A stretch of 64,000 nucleotides of DNA from Bacillus cereus ATCC 14579 (GCF_000007825.1 NC_004722.1:4566501-4630500), one strand, 5' to 3'; numbered from the stretch's first letter, positions 23,738 to 33,356 are shown. Notes: generated by a model from the sequence alone, not told the origin. Program-made: numbers and translations.

Positions 23738-25435
23738 ATCATTGTCTACATATTCAGCTATTTTTTGAACAACGCCAGGTTCAAGTTGCTCTAATACTGA
23801 AGCCGCTTGTTCTAAAGCTGCATCGTATTGGTATTCACGGAATAATTTCTCAGCATAATTTAAACTCTCTGCTAGGTTTTCATCATGACTACGGTAACGG
23901 TTACCGTACTGAATTAATTTTTCCACTAAATATGCTTGTCCAATTAACTCTTCTGTCATTTCAGCCACACCGTTCACAGTTGTGTATGCTTCTTCTAAAC
24001 TGCTATTTACAGCGTTCATATTTAACGGCTTCACTTCTAATTGTTCATATACAGCTTGCATTGCCATTTGCCCTCTTTTTAAATCTTCCATAATACTCTC
24101 TGGAAGACCTGGCAAATTCGACTTTTGCATAAAGCGTTTCGTTTCGAAAATAGTATTTCGCATTTCTTGTAACTTCTCACGTGCTTCAAATTCTTCTTTG
24201 CGCATCGCTTGCAGCATTTCTTTATATTCTGCATGAAGTACTTTTAACGTTTCACATTGCTCATAAACCTCTTCTAGTTCCTCACGAATAATAGAGAAGG
24301 CAATATCTTGTTCTGCAACGCGTAATTGTAGCATTTCAAAACGTTTCGTTAAAATGTGCATTTGCTTTTCAATTACTTTTTGAGACTCAATGTCTTTATC
24401 TTGTAACTGATAGCTTTGTTTCACAAGTTGTGTTTCTGTTTTCGTTTCAATCGTTTCGATACGCATTTCTTCTAAGTCATCGTAAACAGACAGTGTTTTT
24501 TGCTCCACATAATGTCTCGCATGTACTTCTTGTTCCAATTGATCGTAGAAGCCATCTAAACGTGTTTTTAAGTTTTCTACTTTTTCAGCCGCTTCTGTTA
24601 TATGAAGCTCCTGTATATCCATTAAACATGTTTGTAGTTGTTTCGTCATATCGCGAACTTCTTTAGGGACTTCCAAATAATCTAATACATAACCTTGTCT
24701 TACCATATCATTATGTCCGTGTAATAAATCTTCCAGCTGAACTGGTAATGTCGCTTGACACTCTACCAATAAATCTGGAATTTGGTGAATAATGATTTCT
24801 AAATCTGCTAAACCTTCTTCCAAACTAATAACAATTTCTCTCGCTTTTAAATAGTCGCCATTGTTTGTTGCTTCTTCAAAGGTTTTAAATTTCTCAGATT
24901 CAGCGTCTAGCATCTCTTCGATTTTCTGCTCTGCTGCTCCATACATATGTCTATGAGCAAGAACACTCTTTTTCATACTACGATATGTATCACGTAACCC
25001 TTCAATTTCCGAGCTATTTTTCTCATGGCTTTCTAACAATTGCTGTAATTCATTTAAAATGTCAGTAATACGATTATCAGCGTCATCTAAACCACTTATG
25101 GATTCGTTCATCGCATGCTTTGCTTTTCGGAAGGAGAATTGCGAGGCGAATTTTCGCGCTTGCGCTAAATCTTTGTCAGCTTTCGGAAGGGTTGTTGATA
25201 CAATTTCATCCCATTCTTCACGCCATTTACCAAACAGTTCTTCTGTTTGACCCGTCATGTTTAAATCTTTTACCCGTTTTAGTTCATCTGCCACAGGTTT
25301 ATCTTTTATCTCTTGTTTCCACTGCTCCAGTGCTTCAATATCTTTATATGAACGATTTCTTATCACAAGCTCTATCATGAGCAGCACTAGAATAGAGCTT
25401 ACTACAATGATAACGATCGTCAGGATAGAATCCAT
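23723..25435 (-). CDS. ezrA: Septation ring formation regulator EzrA
   Basis: 570 aa. One N-terminal transmembrane helix (LTIVIIVVSSILVLLMIELV) with a short outside part, then long antiparallel coiled-coil repeats that are rich in Glu, Gln and Leu, as in the spectrin-like EzrA. It inhibits Z-ring formation at wrong sites and acts at the division septum with GpsB and PBP1. Length is close to the family's 562 aa. Followed downstream by nifZ-thiI as in B. subtilis. Confidence 0.95.
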   Translation of the reverse strand: MDSILTIVIIVVSSILVLLMIELVIRNRSYKDIEALEQWKQEIKDKPVADELKRVKDLNMTGQTEELFGKWREEWDEIVSTTLPKADKDLAQARKFASQFSFRKAKHAMNESISGLDDADNRITDILNELQQLLESHEKNSSEIEGLRDTYRSMKKSVLAHRHMYGAAEQKIEEMLDAESEKFKTFEEATNNGDYLKAREIVISLEEGLADLEIIIHQIPDLLVECQATLPVQLEDLLHGHNDMVRQGYVLDYLEVPKEVRDMTKQLQTCLMDIQELHITEAAEKVENLKTRLDGFYDQLEQEVHARHYVEQKTLSVYDDLEEMRIETIETKTETQLVKQSYQLQDKDIESQKVIEKQMHILTKRFEMLQLRVAEQDIAFSIIREELEEVYEQCETLKVLHAEYKEMLQAMRKEEFEAREKLQEMRNTIFETKRFMQKSNLPGLPESIMEDLKRGQMAMQAVYEQLEVKPLNMNAVNSSLEEAYTTVNGVAEMTEELIGQAYLVEKLIQYGNRYRSHDENLAESLNYAEKLFREYQYDAALEQAASVLEQLEPGVVQKIAEYVDNDQTLS

Positions 25436-25642
25436 GCAAAAAAGCCTCCTAGTTATATCTCTTTTTTTGTCCGTTCCGTTTATGAAATGGAAGGCATTAT
25501 GTATAAAAAGGGAATTCCCCTATATTTAACAACTAACAATGTACTAATCATACCATGTAATGGTTTGTTTTTGACCTAGTTTTTTTTAAAATTTCATGTT
25601 TCTTTCAATGTGATTGTAATCTTTCTCAATATTCCGCCTACC

Positions 25643-26485
25643 TCACTCCCTATCCTCAAATGATTGTAATAACAAACAATCTTTCGTATGGGATACGAAA
25701 TAAATTTTCCGCATGAGTGGTGGTTCAACAGAAATTACATGTACATTTCCTTGCCTTACAGACTGCTCTACTGCCCTTTCTGGAAGTAACGTGATACCAA
25801 GGCCAGCTTTTACCATTGCAAGCATCGGTTCTGCGTAAGATGTTTCCACAGCTATAGTTGGTTTTACACCTATTTCATGAAACATGTTCATGATCATTTT
25901 CCTTACATCACATATTTCTGGATATACAATTAATTTTTCATTGTGCAGCTCTTCTATTTGAATGACTATCTTCTCTTTGTACGGATGATTATTTGAAACG
26001 GCACAAACAATTTTCTCTTGTTGCACTTCTTTTATATACGTAGCACCTTCTACTACTGAATCGATGAACATCGCGTCAATCTCCCGCGCTTTAAATAAAT
26101 CTCTTAATACTTCCGTATGCCCGATTTGCCATTCCACTTCGAACTCATCACCTAATATATCTTTACATTCTGATATGTAATGCTCCGCTAAACTCGGTAG
26201 TATACCAATTGAAAACTTCCGGTTCTCTTGATACCCCCTCATTTCTGTTTTCACTTCATTTATTTGCTCCAAAATCGGTAACATTCTTTTTATAAATAAC
26301 TCTCCTGCCTCCGTTAACTCTACTCCTTGCGCAGAACGTTTAAGTAAAGTAACCTCTAAATCCGCTTCTAACTTTTGAATTTGTTTACTAAGCGCTGGTT
26401 GTGATATATGTAAAATCTTACTTGCCTTTGATAAACTTCGCGTATGCTTCACTTCAATAAACGATCGTACTGCCTCCAAATCCAT
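25643..26485 (-). CDS. LysR-family transcriptional regulator
   Basis: 280 aa from ATG 26485 (AGAGGTG upstream). N-terminal winged helix MDLEAVRSFIEVKHTRSLSK followed by the LysR helix-turn-helix SKILHISQPALSKQIQKLE, then a periplasmic-binding-like effector domain. Divergent from an EamA transporter with a 15-bp palindrome between them, so it most likely controls that transporter and its own gene. Effector unknown. Confidence 0.9.
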   Translation of the reverse strand: MDLEAVRSFIEVKHTRSLSKASKILHISQPALSKQIQKLEADLEVTLLKRSAQGVELTEAGELFIKRMLPILEQINEVKTEMRGYQENRKFSIGILPSLAEHYISECKDILGDEFEVEWQIGHTEVLRDLFKAREIDAMFIDSVVEGATYIKEVQQEKIVCAVSNNHPYKEKIVIQIEELHNEKLIVYPEICDVRKMIMNMFHEIGVKPTIAVETSYAEPMLAMVKAGLGITLLPERAVEQSVRQGNVHVISVEPPLMRKIYFVSHTKDCLLLQSFEDRE

Positions 26486-26507
26486 CGTACACACCTCTAA
26501 CAAAAAG

Positions 26508-26522
26508 TTATAACCGTTATAA
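26508..26522. promoter_or_regulatory. Palindromic operator candidate between lysR and eamA
   Basis: TTATAACCGTTATAA is a perfect 7-1-7 inverted repeat of the T-N11-A type used by LysR proteins, 22 bp before the regulator start in the divergent intergenic region. Confidence 0.6.
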
Positions 26523-26609
26523 GAAATCGATATTTCCTCCTATAAACAATTACTCTTTATACTTATTTCATCAACTTACTATAACGAAATGTAAAGGGGA
26601 AAGATACTC

Positions 26610-27554
26610 TTGAACAAAAATCAAATGCTACTCGGATCCTTTCTATGCTTACTCGCCGTCACTGCCTGGGGATTTATGTTTCCTGTAATGGCAAGAGCTC
26701 TGCAATTTATCGATCCATTCTTCTTCACAACGCTTCGCTATGGATCAGCAGCTATTATTTTTCTTATTTTGCTATTAATTACTGAAGGAAAGACTTCACT
26801 CCGCTTAGAAAAAAGAACACTTTCTCTATTCTTTTACGGGACAGTCGGTTTCGCGGGGTATGGTTTTCTCGTTTTCTACGGACAGCAACTTGCCGGACCT
26901 TCCGGAGCAATCCATGCAGCTATGATTCAATCCCTTATGCCACTGATTGCCTTATCACTGCAATGGATAACCCAAAATCGCCGCCCACAAAACTATACAT
27001 TCCTTTGTATGTTCGTTGCATTACTTGGTGTTATGCTTGTCATTTCAAAAGGAAATATTGAATTACTATTTGGAGCTGCAAGCCACTTATCAACAAATAT
27101 ATTGATGCTATGCGGCGTTACTTGCTGGGTCATTTATACAAACGGGGCTGCTCGTTTTCAATCTTGGTCACCACTTAGGTACACGACATTAACTTGTTTA
27201 TTTGGCTCCATTTCACTCATCGTTATTGTTACTTTCTTAACGTACACAAATATAGTTACTATGCCGTCACTGCGTACAGTTGTGAGCGTTCGTTTTGAAC
27301 TCTTTTATATGTCGATTATCGCAGGCGTTATCGCTGTATTTTGCTGGAATATGGGAAATCGCTATATTTCATCTATTAACGGCATATTATTTATGAATTT
27401 AGTTCCTATCCTTGCACTCATTGGTTCTATCTTTCGAGGTTATACAGTCGATAAAATTGAAATCGCTGGAGCTGCATTAACAATTATCGCGCTATTATGT
27501 AACAATTTATGGCAAAGAAAAGTAAACATAAAAATCCCCACCTCAGTTCGTTAG
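26610..27554 (+). CDS. DMT superfamily transporter (EamA)
   Basis: 314 aa with about ten transmembrane segments in two EamA repeats (WGFMFPVMARALQFIDPFFF in the first, TCWVIYTNGAARF opening the second). Start is TTG 26610, nine bases after AAAGGGGA; a later ATG has no such site. Likely exports a metabolite or amino acid; substrate unknown. Divergent LysR regulator alongside. Its end overlaps the terminator CCCCACCT...AGGTGGGG. Confidence 0.88.
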   Translation: MNKNQMLLGSFLCLLAVTAWGFMFPVMARALQFIDPFFFTTLRYGSAAIIFLILLLITEGKTSLRLEKRTLSLFFYGTVGFAGYGFLVFYGQQLAGPSGAIHAAMIQSLMPLIALSLQWITQNRRPQNYTFLCMFVALLGVMLVISKGNIELLFGAASHLSTNILMLCGVTCWVIYTNGAARFQSWSPLRYTTLTCLFGSISLIVIVTFLTYTNIVTMPSLRTVVSVRFELFYMSIIAGVIAVFCWNMGNRYISSINGILFMNLVPILALIGSIFRGYTVDKIEIAGAALTIIALLCNNLWQRKVNIKIPTSVR

Positions 27555-27565
27555 GTGGGGATTCT
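27533..27565. terminator. Terminator between eamA and refZ
   Basis: AATCCCCACCT pairs with AGGTGGGGATT, shared by convergent genes and overlapping the eamA stop. Confidence 0.8.
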
Positions 27566-28204
27566 TCACATATGAACAGCTCTTGGCCATTCATGGTACA
27601 TATTCGCTTTACATAATGCTTGTTCCATCCATTGCTCAATCTCTTTCGTATACATTTCTATGAAAAATGTCTCAGACGGGAAAGAATGGAGTACTTCTGA
27701 TATATATTGTGGATATAAAAACGGCATACTTATCATACCTTTTAATTGCGTCATAAACATTGTAAATGATACTTTCTGAAATTCTTGTTTCATTTGTCCT
27801 TGTCTAATCATTTGTTCTATATAATATCTTTCTTTAGAAAAATAAACGGTCATCACTTCACGAATTAATGTCGTATCAAGCGAAAGCTCTCGGTAGAAGA
27901 AACGTGTTAGTTCTCTATTTTCAAATTGATATCGTAAAATCCCGCGCACCATTTGCACCATTACATCTTTAGCCGACAAATACTCTCTCTGTTCAAACGA
28001 CATTTCAATCACATGAATATATCCTTCTAAAAAATCAGTAATAAGCTGTTCTAATAAACCTTGCTTCCCAGCAAAATAATATGAAATATTCGCTACATTC
28101 ACATCCGCTCGCTTTGCAATGTCTCGCACCGACGTTCCATCATAACCTTTCGTATTAAACAACGATATTGCCGCATCAATTACTTTTTGTTTCGTCTGCT
28201 TCAT
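27566..28204 (-). CDS. refZ: TetR-family DNA-binding factor RefZ
   Basis: 212 aa from ATG 28204 with GAGGGGAAG upstream. TetR helix-turn-helix TSVRDIAKRADVNVANISYY near the N-terminus, then an all-helical regulatory domain. Similar to RefZ (YttP), which binds motifs near the origin and tunes FtsZ-ring position and chromosome capture during sporulation; its place near ezrA and ytsP agrees. RefZ-type role is by homology and synteny. Confidence 0.85.
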   Translation of the reverse strand: MKQTKQKVIDAAISLFNTKGYDGTSVRDIAKRADVNVANISYYFAGKQGLLEQLITDFLEGYIHVIEMSFEQREYLSAKDVMVQMVRGILRYQFENRELTRFFYRELSLDTTLIREVMTVYFSKERYYIEQMIRQGQMKQEFQKVSFTMFMTQLKGMISMPFLYPQYISEVLHSFPSETFFIEMYTKEIEQWMEQALCKANMYHEWPRAVHM

Positions 28205-28351
28205 GCGCTCACTTCCCCTCACTGAACAGCTATAGTTTAAATTTCTTGACTTTTAAGACAAATTCCTTTAATTTTCTATCGACAAAGTCATGTGAAATAC
28301 ATCGTATTTTGCTAATATTTTACACATCTCGATAAAAAAGGAGCTGTTTCC

Positions 28352-28831
28352 ATGTTTACTAAAGAAAGTTATGCAGGATCTCGTGTGCAGCAATATGAGA
28401 CAGTAATTAAACAACTGGATGCGTTATTAACTGGCGAATCAAACGTAGTCGCAAACTTATCAAATGCTTCCGCATTATTAAACCAATTTTTAGATCGCGT
28501 TAATTGGGTTGGCTTTTACGTAACAGAAGGAAATCAGCTTGTCCTTGGACCGTTCCAAGGAATGCCTGCTTGCGTACGCATTCCATTTGGACGAGGCGTT
28601 TGCGGCGTAGCAGCTGAAACGAAAACAACACAGCTTGTAGCAGACGTTCACCAATTCCCAGGTCACATCGCTTGCGATAGTGCTTCTAATTCAGAAATCG
28701 TTGTACCAATTGTGAAAGAAGGAGCTGTCATTGGTGTACTTGACATTGATAGTCCCGAAAAGAATCGTTTCGATGAAGTAGATCAGCGCTATTTAGAAAA
28801 GTTTGTGGAAACACTCCTAAAACATATGTAA
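28352..28831 (+). CDS. ytsP: Free methionine-R-sulfoxide reductase, GAF domain (YtsP)
   Basis: 159 aa, one GAF domain. The three fRMsr cysteines are visible: PACVRIPFGRGVCGVA (two) and HIACDSASNSEIVVP (one). Reduces free methionine-(R)-sulfoxide using thioredoxin. AAAGGAG precedes the ATG. Next to a methionine gamma-lyase gene, convergent, sharing a terminator. Confidence 0.92.
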   Translation: MFTKESYAGSRVQQYETVIKQLDALLTGESNVVANLSNASALLNQFLDRVNWVGFYVTEGNQLVLGPFQGMPACVRIPFGRGVCGVAAETKTTQLVADVHQFPGHIACDSASNSEIVVPIVKEGAVIGVLDIDSPEKNRFDEVDQRYLEKFVETLLKHM

Positions 28832-28835
28832 AAAG

Positions 28836-28892
28836 AAAAGAGCGAGTTATCGATTTAGTACGTCCTGTACAAAACCGATAGCTCACTCTTTT
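28836..28892. terminator. Long bidirectional terminator
   Basis: AGAGCGAGTTATCG pairs with CGATAGCTCACTCT, one mismatch, T run on the plus strand and A-rich on the minus. Confidence 0.8.
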
Positions 28893-28893
28893 T

Positions 28894-30069
28894 TTATTGA
28901 TTAACAGTAGATATTTTCTTTAATGCCTGCTCTAAATCAGAAACGATATCCTCCCACGATTCTAAACCGACTGATAAGCGTATTAAATTATCGAAAATGC
29001 CCATTTCTTTTCTTAGTTCAGCTGGAATCGCAGCGTGCGTCATCGTTGCTGGATGCTGAATTAACGTTTCTGTATCTCCTAAACTCACCGCAATTGTAAT
29101 AAAGTGAAGATCATTAATAAACGCTTGCGTCTCTTCTTTTCCGCCTTTTACTGAAAAAGAAATAACACCGCCCCCGCGTTTCATTTGACGAGATGCTAAC
29201 TCTCCTTCTGGATACCAAACACCTTCTACCGCATCATGTTTTCTTAAGAACGATACAATTTTTTCTGCATTATCACAATGACGATCCATTCTTACTGCTA
29301 ACGTCTTTAACCCGCGTAATAATAACCACGCATCAAACGGTGCCATAATACCGCCGATATCCTTTCGCATCGGGCGAATCTTTTCAGCTAATGCTTTCGT
29401 TTTACAAATTGTTACGCCCGCTACAACGTCACCGTGACCACCAATATATTTTGTCGCACTATGCACAACAGCGTCACAGCCAAGCTCAAGCGGTCTTTGT
29501 AAATAAGGTGAACAAAATGTATTATCAACAATAACAAGTAAGCCTTTTCGCTTCGCAACCCGAATCACTTGTTTTAAATCAATTAATTTCATCGTTGGAT
29601 TAATTGGTGTTTCAACGAAAATAAGCTTTGTATTTGAGCGAATTTTATTTTCAATATCAGCCTCTGTCTCCATATCACAAAACGAATGCGTAATCATAAA
29701 TTTTTCTTCTAACACTTCTAAAAAACCGTACGTGCATCCGTATAATCCATTTGAACAAATAATATGATCTCCAGCCTTTAAAAAACCGATTAAAGTCGCT
29801 GAAATAGCTGCCATACCAGACCCGAAGGCAAGTGCCTCTTCTCCTCCTTCTAACACCGCCATACGTTCTTCAAATAATTTCACAGTTGGATTTCCAAGCC
29901 GTGAGTAAATATAAGATGGATCCACTCCCGCAAAACTCGCCTCTCCTTGCTGCGCAGTCTCAAATGTAAATGTAGAAGTTTGAAATAAAGGTGGTGTTAA
30001 ACTTCCTTTATATTCCTCAGGTTTATAACCGTGATGAATTAACGCTGTCTCCATATGCTTCTTTTTCAT
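28894..30069 (-). CDS. mgl: Methionine gamma-lyase (Cys/Met metabolism PLP enzyme)
   Basis: 391 aa. Degrades methionine to methanethiol, 2-oxobutyrate and ammonia. PLP Lys in HSATKYIGGHGDVVAG (about residue 210). The active-site loop GLYGCTYGFL carries the Cys that separates methionine gamma-lyases from cystathionine lyases and synthases. Monocistronic, with a 399-bp upstream gap shared with rpsD. A TGTAAGCGTTTTAT near 30144 is a poor cre-like match. Confidence 0.88.
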   Translation of the reverse strand: MKKKHMETALIHHGYKPEEYKGSLTPPLFQTSTFTFETAQQGEASFAGVDPSYIYSRLGNPTVKLFEERMAVLEGGEEALAFGSGMAAISATLIGFLKAGDHIICSNGLYGCTYGFLEVLEEKFMITHSFCDMETEADIENKIRSNTKLIFVETPINPTMKLIDLKQVIRVAKRKGLLVIVDNTFCSPYLQRPLELGCDAVVHSATKYIGGHGDVVAGVTICKTKALAEKIRPMRKDIGGIMAPFDAWLLLRGLKTLAVRMDRHCDNAEKIVSFLRKHDAVEGVWYPEGELASRQMKRGGGVISFSVKGGKEETQAFINDLHFITIAVSLGDTETLIQHPATMTHAAIPAELRKEMGIFDNLIRLSVGLESWEDIVSDLEQALKKISTVNQ

Positions 30070-30247
30070 AAAAACATCCCCCTTATGTTTTTATTGCCGC
30101 ATATTCATCCATAAAAATTTGATGAACGTTTCCCTTCATTTTATGTAAGCGTTTTATTTGTGTTTCTATCTCTTCTTCTATATTGTTTTAAATTCCTTCT
30201 TATATTAATTTCCAAAATTTTTATGCATAAAACAAAAACGTACTTGC

Positions 30248-30276
30248 TTGACGAAACTCTGGGTAAAAGATATAAT
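30248..30276 (+). promoter_or_regulatory. Strong sigma-A promoter of rpsD
   Basis: TTGACG, 17-bp spacer, TATAAT. The start would be near 30283, leaving a leader of about 185 nt before rpsD. Confidence 0.88.
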
Positions 30277-30289
30277 AGCGTTTGTGTAA

Positions 30290-30455
30290 AATAAAAAGGC
30301 AGCCTTGTAATGTGAGTTTATCGTTTGTATTTTGTTCCTCTACGGAGGTGTATCTCGTAACTCCCTGCTGCTGGAGCGAAGGTACATGAAAACAAAATGC
30401 CCGTAAATATCGATTACGTCTGTTTTTATTTTACGTAAATAAAAACATTTTTAAA
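30290..30455 (+). ncRNA. Candidate S4 autoregulatory leader of rpsD
   Basis: The leader is rich in complementary segments: GGCA near the start with TGCC near 30399; TTTTGTT (about 30331) with AACAAAA (about 30392); TTTATCG with CGATTACG-flank; and a late TTTTTATTTTACGTAAATAAAAA hairpin-like stretch just before the ribosome site. In Bacillus, S4 binds the rpsD leader to limit its own synthesis; length and position agree. I cannot verify the pseudoknot by eye. Confidence 0.55.
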
Positions 30456-30468
30456 GGAGGAGTCAACT

Positions 30469-31071
30469 ATGGCTCGTTATACAGGTCCAGCTTGGAAACT
30501 GTCTCGTCGTCTTGGAATCTCTCTAAGCGGCACAGGAAAAGAATTAGAAAAACGCCCTTACGCACCAGGTCCTCACGGTCCTAACCAACGTAAGAAACTT
30601 TCAGAATACGGTTTACAATTACAAGAGAAACAAAAACTTCGTCACATGTACGGCATGACTGAGCGTCAATTCCGTCGCACATTTGACCAAGCAGGTAAAA
30701 TGCCTGGTAAGCACGGCGAAAACTTCATGATCCTTCTTGAAGCTCGTCTTGACAACTTAGTTTACCGTATGGGCTTAGCTCGCACTCGTCGTGCAGCTCG
30801 CCAATTAGTAAACCACGGTCACATCATGGTTGATGGCGCTCGCGTAGATATCCCATCTTACCGTGTAAAACCTGGTCAAACTATCAGCGTTCGCGAAAAA
30901 TCTAACAGCCTTGTTGTTGTTAAAGAAGCGATCGAAGTTAACAACTTCGTACCAGAATACTTAACTTTCGATGCTGACAAATTAGAAGCTACTTACACTC
31001 GTCACGCTGAGCGTTCTGAGTTACCAGCTGAAATCAACGAAGCATTAATCGTAGAGTTCTACTCTCGTTAA
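30469..31071 (+). CDS. rpsD: 30S ribosomal protein S4
   Basis: 200 aa. Starts MARYTGPAWKLSRRLGISLS and contains the S4 RNA-binding domain around residues 92-155 (LEARLDNLVYRMGLARTRRA). Primary 16S rRNA binder and assembly nucleator; no zinc-type Cys cluster, so this is the C-minus form. AAAGGAGGAG precedes the ATG. Codon use is strongly biased, as for a highly expressed gene. Free-standing gene, not in the alpha operon, as in B. subtilis. Confidence 0.98.
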   Translation: MARYTGPAWKLSRRLGISLSGTGKELEKRPYAPGPHGPNQRKKLSEYGLQLQEKQKLRHMYGMTERQFRRTFDQAGKMPGKHGENFMILLEARLDNLVYRMGLARTRRAARQLVNHGHIMVDGARVDIPSYRVKPGQTISVREKSNSLVVVKEAIEVNNFVPEYLTFDADKLEATYTRHAERSELPAEINEALIVEFYSR

Positions 31072-31075
31072 TGAC

Positions 31076-31108
31076 AAAAAGCCAATCCTGTGGATTGGCT
31101 TTTTTCGT
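31076..31108 (+). terminator. rpsD terminator
   Basis: AAAAAGCCAATCC-TGT-GGATTGGCTTTTTT, very strong. Confidence 0.95.
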
Positions 31109-31125
31109 TTATATATAAAATAAAA

Positions 31126-31254
31126 TTATTTATTTTCCTCTTTCTGAACATATACATAAGCATCTTTCTGCTCTTTATGTACATCCACCTTCGAATTCTC
31201 TGCAAGCTGACCCGCATTTAGCAAAGAAAAAATAATGAGCGCTTCTAGTGACAT
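31126..31254 (-). CDS. Small 42-aa protein
   Basis: ATG at 31254 preceded by AAAGGAGTGG. Product begins MSLEALIIFSLLNAGQLAEN and ends with a Lys/Glu/Val-rich tail (YVYVQKEENK). The N-terminal 15 residues are hydrophobic; could be a weak membrane anchor. Unknown. It lies between convergent rpsD and the divergent DUF4306-like gene. Confidence 0.55.
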   Translation of the reverse strand: MSLEALIIFSLLNAGQLAENSKVDVHKEQKDAYVYVQKEENK

Positions 31255-31404
31255 TTTGTTTTACCACTCCTTTCTAGTTGTTATACATTTATCATACCGC
31301 TTACATGTGATTTCCGTATGAACTCGAAAAGGAGATTACAACAAAATGGTTACAAGCATATGAATGCACGCTATAATAACCATAAAATGGGAGGTGGATT
31401 CTTT

Positions 31405-31707
31405 TTGACAATAAATCAAATGGTTCAACTCGGAAGTTCATTTATGCTATTTATTACTTCCGCACTTATTAATTGGTATCAGGGAAGTAATTTAATAGAT
31501 GATCCTGATGAATGGAAATATAGCGCTAAATTTACGAATTACTTTAAAGGTACCGTTTCAAATTACGAAGATATTTATCAAATCGACTTCTTTATATATG
31601 CAGCAAAATTTTATCCAACAGCATTTATCTTTATGCTAGTGAGTTTACTTTATATGCTCATATTAATTCTTTATATTCTATTCAAAAGAAAAGATGTGGC
31701 GTTTTAA
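31405..31707 (+). CDS. DUF4306-like membrane protein
   Basis: 100 aa from TTG 31405, seven bases after GGGAGGTGG; the in-frame extension to 31318 lacks a ribosome site. Two transmembrane segments: SSFMLFITSALINWY near the N-terminus and FIFMLVSLLYMLILILYILF near the C-terminus, with a polar outside loop (DDPDEWKYSAKFTNYF). Resembles the DUF4306/YjdJ family of Bacillus by memory. Function unknown. Confidence 0.65.
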   Translation: MTINQMVQLGSSFMLFITSALINWYQGSNLIDDPDEWKYSAKFTNYFKGTVSNYEDIYQIDFFIYAAKFYPTAFIFMLVSLLYMLILILYILFKRKDVAF

Positions 31708-31712
31708 ATCCA

Positions 31713-31762
31713 TACATAAAAACCCCGAATCATAAACTTTTCAGCCTACAATTCGGGGTACT
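31713..31762. terminator. Bidirectional terminator before tyrS end
   Basis: CCCCGAAT pairs with ATTCGGGG with A-rich and T-rich flanks. Confidence 0.75.
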
Positions 31763-31784
31763 ATTTGTTTATATTCGTTTCGGA

Positions 31785-33041
31785 TTAGTAACGAATTAAG
31801 AAATATTTCTTTTTACCGCGGCGAATGATTGTGAATTTACCTTCGATGCGGTCGTTTTCTGTTACAACGTAGTCTAATGCTTGTGTACGCTCACCGTTCA
31901 CATAGATTGCGCCGTTCGTTACATCTTCACGTGCTTGACGTTTTGATGGAGAGATTTTGCTTTCTACAAGTAAGTCGATTAATACTGTATCTTCTGCAGT
32001 ACGTTCTACAGATGGTACGTCTTTGAATCCTTGCTCGATTTCGCTTGCAGTTAGTTCTGCTACAGAACCGCTGAATAATGCAGCTGAAATTTTAATCGCT
32101 TGCTCTAATGCTTCTTCACCATGAACAAGTTTTGTCATTTCAGAACCTAACGCTTTTTGTGCTGCACGTTTTTCTGGTGCTTCAGCTACTTGTTTCTCAA
32201 GCTCAAGAATTTCTTCATGAGATAAGAATGTAAAGTATTTTAAGTATTTAACAACATCACGGTCATCTGTGTTAATCCAGAATTGGTAGAACTCGTAAGG
32301 AGTTGTTTTCTCTGGGTCTAACCAAATTGCGCCGCCTTCTGTTTTACCAAACTTCGTACCGTCAGATTTAGTAACAAGTGGAATTGTTAAACCGAATGCT
32401 TTCGCATCTTCTTCTGATTTACGGATTAATTCAAGACCAGCTGTAATGTTACCCCATTGGTCACTACCACCGATTTGTAGGCGGCACTTATGGTGTTGGT
32501 ATAAGTTTAGGAAGTCGTATGATTGTAAAATCATATAACTAAACTCAGTAAATGAAATACCAGTTTCTAAACGAGATGCTACTGTATCTTTTGCTAACAT
32601 ATAGTTTAAACCGAAGTTTTTACCGATATCGCGTAAGAATGAAATGACATCTAAGTTACCAAGCCAGTCATAGTTGTTAGCCATTGTTGCTGGGTTGTCC
32701 ACGTTTTCGAACTCTAAGAAGTTTGAAAGTTGGTTTTTAATGCTTTCTGTGTAGTAAGCAACTGTATCTTTCGTATTTAATGTACGCTCTGCTTTTTTAC
32801 CACTTGGGTCACCGATCATACCAGTACCACCGCCAACAAGTGCGATTGGTTGGTGACCAGCTAATTGGAAACGACGTAACATTAATACTGGGTACATATG
32901 ACCGATGTGTAAGCTATCCGCTGTCGGGTCGAAACCACAGTATAATTTAACGCTCTCTTTTTCTAATAATTGCTCAAAGCCCTCATCGTCTGTTTGCTGA
33001 TTAATTAGACCGCGAAATTCAAGATCTTGTAAAATACCCAT
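31785..33041 (-). CDS. tyrS: Tyrosyl-tRNA synthetase
   Basis: 418 aa class I synthetase. HIGH motif as DSLHIGHMYP (about residue 44), KMSKS-type loop KFGKTEGGAI (about 232), and an S4-like RNA-binding domain at the C-terminus (KISPSKRQAREDVTNGAIYV). Two bases beyond the family's usual form give no oddity. Controlled by the T-box upstream. Confidence 0.97.
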   Translation of the reverse strand: MGILQDLEFRGLINQQTDDEGFEQLLEKESVKLYCGFDPTADSLHIGHMYPVLMLRRFQLAGHQPIALVGGGTGMIGDPSGKKAERTLNTKDTVAYYTESIKNQLSNFLEFENVDNPATMANNYDWLGNLDVISFLRDIGKNFGLNYMLAKDTVASRLETGISFTEFSYMILQSYDFLNLYQHHKCRLQIGGSDQWGNITAGLELIRKSEEDAKAFGLTIPLVTKSDGTKFGKTEGGAIWLDPEKTTPYEFYQFWINTDDRDVVKYLKYFTFLSHEEILELEKQVAEAPEKRAAQKALGSEMTKLVHGEEALEQAIKISAALFSGSVAELTASEIEQGFKDVPSVERTAEDTVLIDLLVESKISPSKRQAREDVTNGAIYVNGERTQALDYVVTENDRIEGKFTIIRRGKKKYFLIRY

Positions 33042-33092
33042 ATCCTACATACTCTCCTTTAAGTTCATTACTGGCGTGAAGGTTGAAAACAT

Positions 33093-33356
33093 AAAAAAAT
33101 CGCCCCTTCAAATAAGGGACGATTTTGATTATCGCGTTACCACCCTAGTTGCAAGCAAAAAAAAGCCTACCACCTTATTTACATAACGGCTTAGCACCGT
33201 CTTTTCCCTTTTGAATACAATTCAATCGAAAAAAGATGCTCTAGGGGCGTAATTCGCGATCATCTATGTGCTGATTTTCACCGACCATCAGCTCTCTAAA
33301 ACAGGGAAATGATCACTACTTCTCCCTTTCCACGCTCAATTATTCATATACTTTTC
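33093..33356 (-). promoter_or_regulatory. T-box riboswitch of tyrS
   Basis: The T-box antiterminator sequence AGGGTGGTAACGCG lies at 33133-33146 on the minus strand, followed by the terminator TCGTCCCTT...AAGGGGCGA plus T7 (33093-33126). The 200 nt upstream hold the stem I region with several small inverted repeats (GATGGTCGG.. and AGCTGATGG). Uncharged tRNA-Tyr binding should favour readthrough into tyrS. T-box control of tyrS is established in Bacillus. The specifier codon should be TAC; I did not fix its exact position. Confidence 0.92.

Noticed and set aside
30121..30160. cre site or SAM riboswitch upstream of methionine gamma-lyase
   Set aside because: TGTAAGCGTTTTAT misses the cre 3' CA, and no SAM-box conserved segments were found in 30070-30250.
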